Positions 1 through 5,235 of a stretch of 5,235 bases of DNA are shown here, piece after piece. The translations under genes and the position numbers were made by a program. The stretch lies in the NCBI GenBank assembly GCA_023394015.1, contig JAEXBL010000348.1:1-5235 (forward strand), given 5' to 3'. Each line of letters begins with the position of its first letter. Within the stretch, counting starts at the first letter, position 1. This stretch comes from Pseudomonadota bacterium. Its GTDB lineage: Bacteria; Pseudomonadota; Gammaproteobacteria; Burkholderiales; Burkholderiaceae_C. Under the pieces are notes generated by a model, which was not told the DNA's origin, searched no databases, and was given only the letters and a program-made list of their open reading frames with translations.

Positions 1-466
1 CACCCTTTGAATCCGTCGCATCAAAGGCTACTGACAATGGAATTTCCTGACCGGCGAATCGCCAATCCGAAAATTTTTCTATAATCAAACGAATGATACG
101 GGGGCAGCGCGGGTATATCCCTATTGGCGCTACACGAGACTCGCCCGGAGCCGCAGAAAGATTAGCATAAACTGCCACACGAGAACCAGAACTTACAACA
201 CCAAGATGCGTACTGAACATCGCACCGTTGTGAGCAATCTCCATCAGATCCACTTCTCGAAGTGAGCCAACGTCACTTAGAGTTATTTTCCGTGAAAACT
301 GACCTTCTCCTCCGCCCGTTTGAGAAACAAAATCCCCACTTAAAGCGCCCGTATTATTTACTCCCTTCTCCTCTAGCCACCGATCGATCAGCTTATCAAT
401 TTCTTGAAGGCGGCCATCTGGATTAACTATAGTAGCTTCGAATGAGTACGCTGCTAGACTTTGCAT
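1..466 (-). CDS. Unrecognised protein, N-terminal part only (3' end beyond the window)
   Basis: Translating the minus strand from the ATG at 466-464 gives 155 codons without a stop up to the window edge (MQSLAAYSFEATIVNPDGR...). The frame is open upstream to a TAA at 505-503, but no other start codon lies in that stretch, so this ATG is the natural choice. Its ribosome binding site is poor (a G-rich GTGGTG a few bases upstream). The start overlaps the methyltransferase stop by 13 bases in another frame, so coupled translation is possible. I see no signal peptide or membrane segment. Residues 19-34 should form an amphipathic helix; 35-56 are Gly/Ser/Thr-rich; 57-103 look strand-rich (KITL, SRVAVYANL). 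A distinctive patch at 119-140 has PRCPRIIRLIIEKFSDW followed by FAGQ. I do not recognise the family. GC is about 47%, far below the neighbours, which suggests transfer. The unbroken frame at this GC makes a real gene likely; its function is unknown. Confidence 0.75.
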   Translation of the reverse strand, partial: MQSLAAYSFEATIVNPDGRLQEIDKLIDRWLEEKGVNNTGALSGDFVSQTGGGEGQFSRKITLSDVGSLREVDLMEIAHNGAMFSTHLGVVSSGSRVAVYANLSAAPGESRVAPIGIYPRCPRIIRLIIEKFSDWRFAGQEIPLSVAFDATDSKG

Positions 467-1461
467 ATCACACCACTTGTAGCAAAAGGTAGGGGAACTA
501 CTTTACCCGACCGATACACAGCAACCTTTACGCCCCTCCCCTCCTCCACGTCCTCAAACACCACCGGATTCGCCACGCGCTCCACGAAGGTCAGGCCGGG
601 CGCATGCTCGTGCACCAGCCCCTGCAGAAATTCAAGCGGCAACTCCGGCGCATTCAGGCACAGCAGCGCATAGCCGCCGGGCGCCAGGAGGGTGGGCAGG
701 CGGCGCAGCAGGCGGGCGTAGTCCTTGGTGGCGACGAAGCTGCCCTTCTGGTAGCTGGGCGGGTCGGCGATCACCAGGTCGTACGGGCCGCTGCGGGTGA
801 GCTTGGCCCATGAGTTGAAGAGGTCGTGCGCCAGAAAGCTGGCGCTACTCAAAGGCAGGCCATTGAGCCGGTGGTTGTGCTGGCCGGTGGCGAGCGCGCC
901 GCGCGCCATGTCGAGGTTGGTGACCTGGGCCGCGCCGCCCTGCAGGGCGGCGACGGAGAAGGCGCAGGTATAGGCAAACAGGTTGAGCACGCGGGCGCCG
1001 CGCCCTTGCCTGGCCTTGAACGCGGCGGCGAACTCCCGCACCCAGCGGCGGCCCTCGGCCATGTCGAGGAACAGGCCGTGGTTCTGACCGCGCAGCACCT
1101 GCACCCGAAAGCGCGCCGGGCCTTCGGTGACGACGTGCGGATCGGGCACGTGGCCGGCCATCAGCCGCGTGTCGCTGCGCGGCTGATGGCGCGCATCCAG
1201 CCCGCGCTGCTGAAACACCCAGTTGAGTTGCTCTGCTTGATCGGGCGGCGCGATGAGCCGCCAGCGCGCCTGCAGCGCGGCGCCGATGGCGGCCAGTTGC
1301 GCGTCGCTGGCCGGCGCAAAGCTGGTGAGCACGAAGACCGGCGGGTAGGCATCGAGCGTCCACTGCTCGCAGCCCGGGTACAGCCCGCCCCGGCCGTGGA
1401 AGATGCGCTGCGCATCCACGGGCAGCGGCATGGCGGCGATGGCGTCGAGCAGGGCTTGCAT
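454..1461 (-). CDS. Class I SAM-dependent methyltransferase, RlmI-like, with atypical C-terminal tail
   Basis: This is a 335-residue cytosolic methyltransferase that most resembles the RlmI/YwbD group (PF10672 type), whose characterised members methylate cytosine in 23S rRNA. The substrate here is inferred, not shown. Visible motifs are QNHGLFLDM at 126-134 (the family's G-x-FLD segment before the Rossmann fold), SAM-binding motif I VLNLFAYTCAFSV at 158-170, the acidic TNLDM at 181-185, catalytic motif IV IADPPSYQKGSF at 231-242 and LLCLN at 266-270. The N-terminal PUA RNA-binding domain of E. coli RlmI is absent; a short domain of about 110 residues takes its place. The ATG at 1461-1459 fits the family N-terminus (MQALLDAIAA), though the ribosome binding site is weak. 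Relatives, from memory, end within a few residues of the K-V-x-V-Y-R strand (312-317). Here 18 more residues follow, encoded by AT-richer codons, which suggests the original 3' end was replaced. It lies 79 bases after the hydrolase-like gene. Confidence 0.88.
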   Translation of the reverse strand: MQALLDAIAAMPLPVDAQRIFHGRGGLYPGCEQWTLDAYPPVFVLTSFAPASDAQLAAIGAALQARWRLIAPPDQAEQLNWVFQQRGLDARHQPRSDTRLMAGHVPDPHVVTEGPARFRVQVLRGQNHGLFLDMAEGRRWVREFAAAFKARQGRGARVLNLFAYTCAFSVAALQGGAAQVTNLDMARGALATGQHNHRLNGLPLSSASFLAHDLFNSWAKLTRSGPYDLVIADPPSYQKGSFVATKDYARLLRRLPTLLAPGGYALLCLNAPELPLEFLQGLVHEHAPGLTFVERVANPVVFEDVEEGRGVKVAVYRSGKVVPLPFATSGVICKV

Positions 1462-1540
1462 GGGTCAGTGCTTCACATGCCGCTGCCGCGCGGCGTGGCC
1501 GCTTGGGGCGCGCTCGGGTGGTTTCGGCTAGTCGCAGCCG

Positions 1541-3490
1541 TCAATGGCGCGCGAATTCACGGATGGCGGCCAGAAAGTCGGCCGAGCCGTCCTTGGGGTT
1601 GTCGTCCAGCAGCTCCAGAAAGCTCACGCCGTACTCGCCCTGGGGGCGAAAGCGCTGCGGCACCAGCGAGAAATACATGGGGCTGACAAAGCGCGCCCCG
1701 TCTTCATACTGCGCCCGCAGGGCAGCCAGGGCGCCGCCGGGGCGCTTCCACACCTGGGGGTGAAGCTCGGGCACGCCATAGTCGGTCCAGCCGCGCTGCT
1801 TGAGAAAGGCACGCACCCAGTCACTGTTGGCGGCCCCGCCGTAGAGGTTGAAGCCGGGGCGCCAGGGCACGTCGGCCTGCAACGTGCTGTCCACTGCAAA
1901 CAGCTGGCCGTTCCAAGATGAATTGACCTGGGGAATGATCTGATGCGAGAAAAGCTTGTCGGCGGGCAGGCCGCTGTCACGCGCGATGTCGAAGAACCTG
2001 GTGAGAAAGTGGCGCGTCTGCTCGTCGCGGTAGGTGTTCCAGGCGCGCGCCAGCGGGTTGTAGTACAGGTCTTGCTGCGGGCTGGGCATGTCCAGCCACG
2101 AGCGCACGCCGGGCAGCGCCGCGGGGCCGGGCAAGGGCCGGTCAAAGCCCAGGCGACGCAGCAGCTTGTTGACCAGCACCATCAGCCGCGACATGGTGCC
2201 CTCGGTCTTCAGGTCGGGCACCCCCGCCGGCAGGTGCCGCGGCGGGCTGGCCTGGTCGCGGCCCATCACCACGAACGGCACCTCGGCCAGCAGGTACTTG
2301 TCGCCGCCCGAAGCCGCCACCACCTGCGCACGGTGGCGCCCCGGCGCCAGTGCGCTGAAGTCCAGGTCGTGCCGAAAGCCGACATTGGGTGTGTCGATGT
2401 CCTCGACGGCGCGGTACACGTCCAGCCGGTTCAGGCCCCGCTGCACGGGGGCCACGTGGCGCCCGTCCACATACAGGTCCAGCGACTCGATGCGCTGCTG
2501 CGGATCGAACACCCAGCCGGCAATGGGCAGGCAGCCGCCGGCCCACGCGTCGTAGTGCTCGGCAAAGCGATTCAGCCTTTCGCTGCGAATGTCCTTCGAC
2601 GGCGCCGGCACGGTGTCGAACGAGGTTTCGGTCAAGCCCATGGCGGCGTTCAAGGCCTCGACGCGCCCATATTGCGCCGCCAGCGCGCGCCGGAAGCCGG
2701 CCACCGACTCGGGGCTGTAATCCGTCACCGGCGTGGTGCCGAATACCCCCATGCCCGATTGAAAGTCAGGGTAGAGCTGGTGCACCTCGCCCGCCAGCGT
2801 GATGCCCACCACGCGCGCCTGCACCGCCTCGGGCAGCGCCGCGATGCGCCGGGACAGCTGGCGCAGGGCCGCGAAGCGGTAGCGGTTGACGTCGATGTTC
2901 TCGTCGACCTGCAAGGTGTAGGGGTGGATCGGATAGCCGAAGTAGCCCAGCGCCGGCGGCTGGCCGTCGGCAAACTTCATCAGGTTGCGTGGGTCCTTGA
3001 GCAGCGCCGCGGGCAACGGCCCCTGGCTGTCGAAGTGGGTGGACTGCAGGTACAGGATCACCGGCCGGTCGATCTTTTCGAGCAGCTTGAACAAGGGGTC
3101 GATGCGCCCTTCGTCCAGCACCCAGTCGCTGCCCTGCTGCTTGTACAGGCTGAGCAGCTGGAAGGTGAGCGTGTAGCCCACCTGCACCTGTCCCCTGGCG
3201 CCGCCGGGCTCCAGGGATTCCAGCAGCCGCGTCAGCGCGCCCGCCGCATCGCCGCCCTCGCGGGCGCAGGCCTGTTCGGCCTCGGCAAAGTTGAGGCGCA
3301 CGCCCTGGTCGTGCTCCGCATCGCACAGCAGCAGGCCTTCGACGTTGGGCGTGATGTAGAAGGTTGGCCGCTCGGGCAGGGGCGGTTGCTGCGCCCCTGC
3401 CGCACCCATGATGCCCGCCAGCCCCAGCACCAGCGCCCCACGGCGCATCCAGCGGCGGGCCGAAGCAGCCCGCTTGTCAATTTCCAGCAT
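1541..3490 (-). CDS. Putative exported glycoside hydrolase-like protein with Ig-like insertion
   Basis: This 649-residue protein starts at the ATG at 3490-3488, preceded by AGGG at Shine-Dalgarno distance. Residues 1-33 look like a signal peptide: basic ARRWMRR, hydrophobic GALVLGLAGIMGA, then AGA before QQ. The mature part reads like a TIM barrel: strands such as RPVILYLQS (142-150) and VVGITLAGEVHQLYP (227-241), then a segment typical of GH42-like enzymes, YSPESVAGFRRALAAQYGRVEALNAAMG (258-285). Residues about 320-409 form a probable Ig-like domain (GWVFDP, LDLYVDGR, NVGFRHDLD), after which barrel-like sequence resumes (FSHQIIPQVN, FNLYGGAANSDW, FVSPMYFSLVP). Glu235 and Glu575 (YGVPELHP) are possible acid/base and nucleophile by analogy with clan GH-A; this is a guess. 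Substrate is unknown, and a non-enzymatic carbohydrate-binding role is possible. The frame is open for another 330 codons upstream, but that part is antisense-type translation of lpdA and is not part of the gene. Met15 is an alternative start with a tidier signal peptide but no ribosome binding site. Confidence 0.8.
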   Translation of the reverse strand: MLEIDKRAASARRWMRRGALVLGLAGIMGAAGAQQPPLPERPTFYITPNVEGLLLCDAEHDQGVRLNFAEAEQACAREGGDAAGALTRLLESLEPGGARGQVQVGYTLTFQLLSLYKQQGSDWVLDEGRIDPLFKLLEKIDRPVILYLQSTHFDSQGPLPAALLKDPRNLMKFADGQPPALGYFGYPIHPYTLQVDENIDVNRYRFAALRQLSRRIAALPEAVQARVVGITLAGEVHQLYPDFQSGMGVFGTTPVTDYSPESVAGFRRALAAQYGRVEALNAAMGLTETSFDTVPAPSKDIRSERLNRFAEHYDAWAGGCLPIAGWVFDPQQRIESLDLYVDGRHVAPVQRGLNRLDVYRAVEDIDTPNVGFRHDLDFSALAPGRHRAQVVAASGGDKYLLAEVPFVVMGRDQASPPRHLPAGVPDLKTEGTMSRLMVLVNKLLRRLGFDRPLPGPAALPGVRSWLDMPSPQQDLYYNPLARAWNTYRDEQTRHFLTRFFDIARDSGLPADKLFSHQIIPQVNSSWNGQLFAVDSTLQADVPWRPGFNLYGGAANSDWVRAFLKQRGWTDYGVPELHPQVWKRPGGALAALRAQYEDGARFVSPMYFSLVPQRFRPQGEYGVSFLELLDDNPKDGSADFLAAIREFARH

Positions 3491-3561
3491 TGCCCTGTAT
3501 CTCACTTGAGCCGCCCCGCCCCACGGAGGGCCAAGCGCTGCGCGTTCATCGGAAGCGGGAC

Positions 3562-3567
3562 ATTGTA
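3562..3567 (-). promoter_or_regulatory. Possible -10 element for the hydrolase-like gene
   Basis: The minus strand reads TACAAT here, five of six matches to TATAAT in otherwise GC-rich sequence. It lies about 70 bases upstream of the hydrolase-like start and downstream of the lpdA terminator, which is where a new promoter would be needed. The -35 region is poor: GCCTTC sits at 17-base spacing. The call rests on position and the -10 alone. Confidence 0.3.
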
Positions 3568-3648
3568 GAAGTGGCCTCGCCGGCGAAGGCGCATGCCCTG
3601 GTGCGGGGCGATGAGCCGCGCGCCTGTCCGCTGGTGCGATACACCATG

Positions 3649-3682
3649 AAAAAGCCGCGCCATCCTTGGGGATGGGCGCGGC
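3649..3682 (-). terminator. Intrinsic terminator of lpdA
   Basis: On the minus strand, starting 20 bases after the lpdA stop codon, GCCGCGCCCATCC pairs with GGATGGCGCGGC across a CCAA loop. The stem is 12 base pairs, nearly all G-C, with one bulged C. Five T residues follow at once (3653-3649). This is a textbook Rho-independent terminator. There is no T-run on the plus-strand side, so it works only in the lpdA direction. It separates lpdA from the hydrolase-like gene. Confidence 0.9.
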
Positions 3683-3702
3683 CAGTTGCGGAGAATGCGA
3701 CC

Positions 3703-5235
3703 TTATCTTTTCTGCGGCGGCAGGTCGGTGCAACTGCCGTGCGCCGCCTCGGCGGCCATGCCGATGCTCTCGCCCAGCGTGGGGTGCGGGTGGATGGTGC
3801 TGCCGATGTCGACGGCGTCGGCGCCCATCTCGATGGCGAGCGCCACCTCGCCGATCATGTCGCCGGCGTGGGTGCCGACGATGCCGCCGCCCAGGATGCG
3901 GCCGCTGGCCTCGTCGAACAGCAGCTTGGTGAAGCCTTCGTCGCGGCCGTTGGCAATGGCGCGGCCCGAGGCCGACCAGGGGAACAGGCCCTTCTTGATC
4001 TTCACGCCCTGCGCCCTGGCCTGGTCTTCGGTCAGGCCGACCCAGGCGATCTCGGGGTCGGTGTAGGCCACGCTGGGGATCACGCGGGCGTCGAAGGCGG
4101 CCTTGGCCAACGCCTCGTCGCCCTTCAGCTCGCCGGCGATGACTTCGGCCGCCACGTGGCCCTCGTGCACCGCCTTGTGCGCCAGCATGGGCTGGCCGAC
4201 GATGTCGCCGATGGCGAAGATGTGCGGCACGTTGGTGCGCATTTGCGCGTCGACGTCGATGAAGCCGCGCTCGGTCACCGCCACGCCGGCCTGGTCGGCA
4301 CCGATCTTGTGGCCGTTGGGGCTGCGGCCGACGGCCTGCAGCACCAGGTCGTAGGTCTGCGGCGCGGGGGTGTTCTCGCCCTCGAACGTGACCTCGATGC
4401 CGGCGTCGGTGGCCTTGGCGGCCACCGTCCTGGTCTTCAGCATGATGTGGTCGAAGCGCGGCGCGTTCAGCTTTTGCCACACCTTGACCAGGTCGCGGTC
4501 GGCGCCTTGCATCAGGCCGTCGAGCATCTCCACCACATCGAGCCGCGCGCCCAGCGTGGAATACACCGTGCCCATCTCCAGCCCGATGATGCCGCCGCCG
4601 AGCACCAGCATCTTCTTCGGAACAGCTTTCAGCAGCAGCGCGCCGGTGGAGTCGACCACGCGCGGGTCCTCGGGCATGAAGGGCAGACGCACGGCCTGCG
4701 AGCCGGCGGCGATGATGGCGCGCTGGAACTGCAGCACCTGTTTCTTGCCGGTCTTCTCCTGCCCGGTGCCGCTGGTTTCTTCCACCTGCAGGTGGTTGGC
4801 GCCCACGAACGAGCCGTAGCCGCGCACGATGCTCACCTTGCGCATCTTGGCCATCGCACCCAGGCCGCCGGTGAGCTTGCCGATCACCTTGTCCTTGTGG
4901 GCGCGCAGCTTGTCAATGTCCACCTTGGGCGCGCCGCCGTAGTCGATACCGAGCGCGGCCAGGTGGCTGACCTCGTCCATCACCGCCGCCACGTGCAGCA
5001 GCGCCTTGGAGGGGATGCAGCCGACGTTCAGGCACACGCCGCCCAGGGTGGCGTAGCGTTCGACGAGGACCACTTTCAGCCCCAGGTCGGCGGCGCGGAA
5101 GGCGGCCGAATAGCCACCGGGGCCGCCACCGAGGACGAGCACGTCGCAGTCGAGGTCAGCCGTGCCCGAGTAAGTCACGCCCGCAGGCGTCGGCTGTCCG
5201 CTCCCTCTCCCGCTCGCGGGAGACGGCAGGGGTGA
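3703..5235 (-). CDS. lpdA: Dihydrolipoamide dehydrogenase (E3), 5' end outside the window
   Basis: E3 is the FAD enzyme that reoxidises dihydrolipoyl groups with NAD+ in 2-oxoacid dehydrogenase complexes, here probably pyruvate dehydrogenase. Numbering from the GTG at 5178-5176, the E3 module is 491 residues and complete. It has FAD motif GGGPGG (17-22), redox-active disulfide GGVCLNVGCIPSK with Cys49 and Cys54, NAD motif GGGIIGLE (194-201), FAD-contacting FAIGDIVGQPMLAH (321-334), and C-terminal HPTLGE with catalytic His465 and Glu470. That GTG is probably not the true start. It has no Shine-Dalgarno sequence, and the frame stays open upstream for 19 more codons (SPLPSPASGRG...QPTPAG) to the window edge. 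Burkholderiales homologues usually carry an N-terminal lipoyl domain joined by an Ala/Pro-rich linker exactly here (established, recalled from the family). I therefore infer a fused lipoyl domain beyond 5235. The alternative is a stand-alone E3 starting at GTG. The gene ends in TAA at 3705-3703 and its own terminator follows. Confidence 0.95.
   Translation of the reverse strand, partial: SPLPSPASGRGSGQPTPAGVTYSGTADLDCDVLVLGGGPGGYSAAFRAADLGLKVVLVERYATLGGVCLNVGCIPSKALLHVAAVMDEVSHLAALGIDYGGAPKVDIDKLRAHKDKVIGKLTGGLGAMAKMRKVSIVRGYGSFVGANHLQVEETSGTGQEKTGKKQVLQFQRAIIAAGSQAVRLPFMPEDPRVVDSTGALLLKAVPKKMLVLGGGIIGLEMGTVYSTLGARLDVVEMLDGLMQGADRDLVKVWQKLNAPRFDHIMLKTRTVAAKATDAGIEVTFEGENTPAPQTYDLVLQAVGRSPNGHKIGADQAGVAVTERGFIDVDAQMRTNVPHIFAIGDIVGQPMLAHKAVHEGHVAAEVIAGELKGDEALAKAAFDARVIPSVAYTDPEIAWVGLTEDQARAQGVKIKKGLFPWSASGRAIANGRDEGFTKLLFDEASGRILGGGIVGTHAGDMIGEVALAIEMGADAVDIGSTIHPHPTLGESIGMAAEAAHGSCTDLPPQKR
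5201..5235. repeat. REP-like palindromic repeat inside the lpdA reading frame
   Basis: The plus strand has a perfect 8-base-pair inverted repeat, TCTCCCGC (5206-5213) and GCGGGAGA (5216-5223), around a TC centre. It is flanked by CTCCC on the left and a G-rich CAGGGGTGA on the right, running to the window edge. From memory it matches the short dispersed palindromes common in Burkholderiales and other high-GC proteobacteria, whose chance translation gives peptides such as SPASGRG. One base of the usual outer stem is changed (5224 is C where G would pair with 5205). The right end is cut by the window. Copy number in the genome cannot be seen here. Confidence 0.6.

Noticed and set aside
467..540. 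Promoter search upstream of the left-edge partial gene
   Set aside because: The AT-richer stretch has fragments such as TTGCTG and TACAAG, but no -35/-10 pair with 16-18 base spacing, so no promoter is called.
1485..1494. Palindrome GCCGCGCGGC in the 79-base gap before the methyltransferase
   Set aside because: It is short, has no loop and no following T-run, so it is neither a terminator nor a clear operator. Such palindromes are common by chance at this GC.
1525..1540. Five-base-pair hairpin (CGGCT/AGCCG) just after the hydrolase-like stop codon
   Set aside because: The stem is short and AAACC follows instead of a T-run on the minus strand, so it does not qualify as an intrinsic terminator.
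826..1686. Plus-strand open frame of 286 codons opposite the methyltransferase
   Set aside because: It crosses the intergenic gap and is antisense to clear methyltransferase motifs; the translation has no domain character.
3455..3473. Inverted repeat GCGGGC/GCCCGC near the start of the hydrolase-like gene
   Set aside because: It is a six-base-pair stem within signal-peptide coding sequence. It might affect early translation, but nothing separates it from chance in GC-rich codons.
1943..3568. Plus-strand open frame of 541 codons opposite the hydrolase-like gene
   Set aside because: It is the complement of a coherent secreted protein. Its own translation is low-complexity Arg/Gln/His/Val with no motifs.
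3490..5235. Plus-strand open frame of 581 codons opposite lpdA
   Set aside because: It is antisense to a well-supported gene, is rich in Ala/Asp/Gly/His/Val as expected from GC-skewed complementary codons, and has no recognisable domain or ribosome binding site.

Overview
The window looks like chromosomal DNA from a high-GC betaproteobacterium, most likely Burkholderiales and close to Comamonadaceae. This rests on the dihydrolipoamide dehydrogenase sequence, which matches from memory the E3 half of the lipoyl-E3 fusion usual in that group, and on the style of the methyltransferase. No database search was run. Every gene I accept is on the minus strand, so transcription runs from high to low coordinates.

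Layout in transcription order: (1) 5235-3703, the E3 dihydrolipoamide dehydrogenase (lpdA), with its 5' end outside the window. Its frame stays open through a palindromic repeat (5201-5235) that sits where the lipoyl-to-E3 linker should be. The gene ends in a strong intrinsic terminator (3682-3649). (2) 3648-3491, an intergenic gap with a weak promoter candidate. (3) 3490-1541, a 649-residue exported protein that resembles a TIM-barrel glycoside hydrolase with an Ig-like insertion. (4) 1461-454, a class I SAM-dependent methyltransferase of the RlmI/PF10672 type without a PUA domain, carrying an unusual 18-residue C-terminal tail. (5) 466-1, the start of a further gene that runs off the left edge: 155 open codons of unrecognised protein.

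Base composition changes sharply near 480-540. I count about 227 G+C in the first 480 bases (47%), against 40 of 60 (67%) in 541-600 and similarly GC-rich sequence by eye beyond that. The change coincides with the point where the methyltransferase departs from its family ending. The left end therefore probably belongs to an accessory or horizontally acquired segment joined at the 3' end of the methyltransferase gene, and gene 5 would be its first gene.

The genes do not form an obvious pathway. lpdA belongs to central carbon metabolism and is closed off by its own terminator. The putative hydrolase and the methyltransferase are separated by 79 bases with no convincing terminator and could be co-transcribed. 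No tRNA, rRNA, CRISPR array, transposase or integrase is visible.
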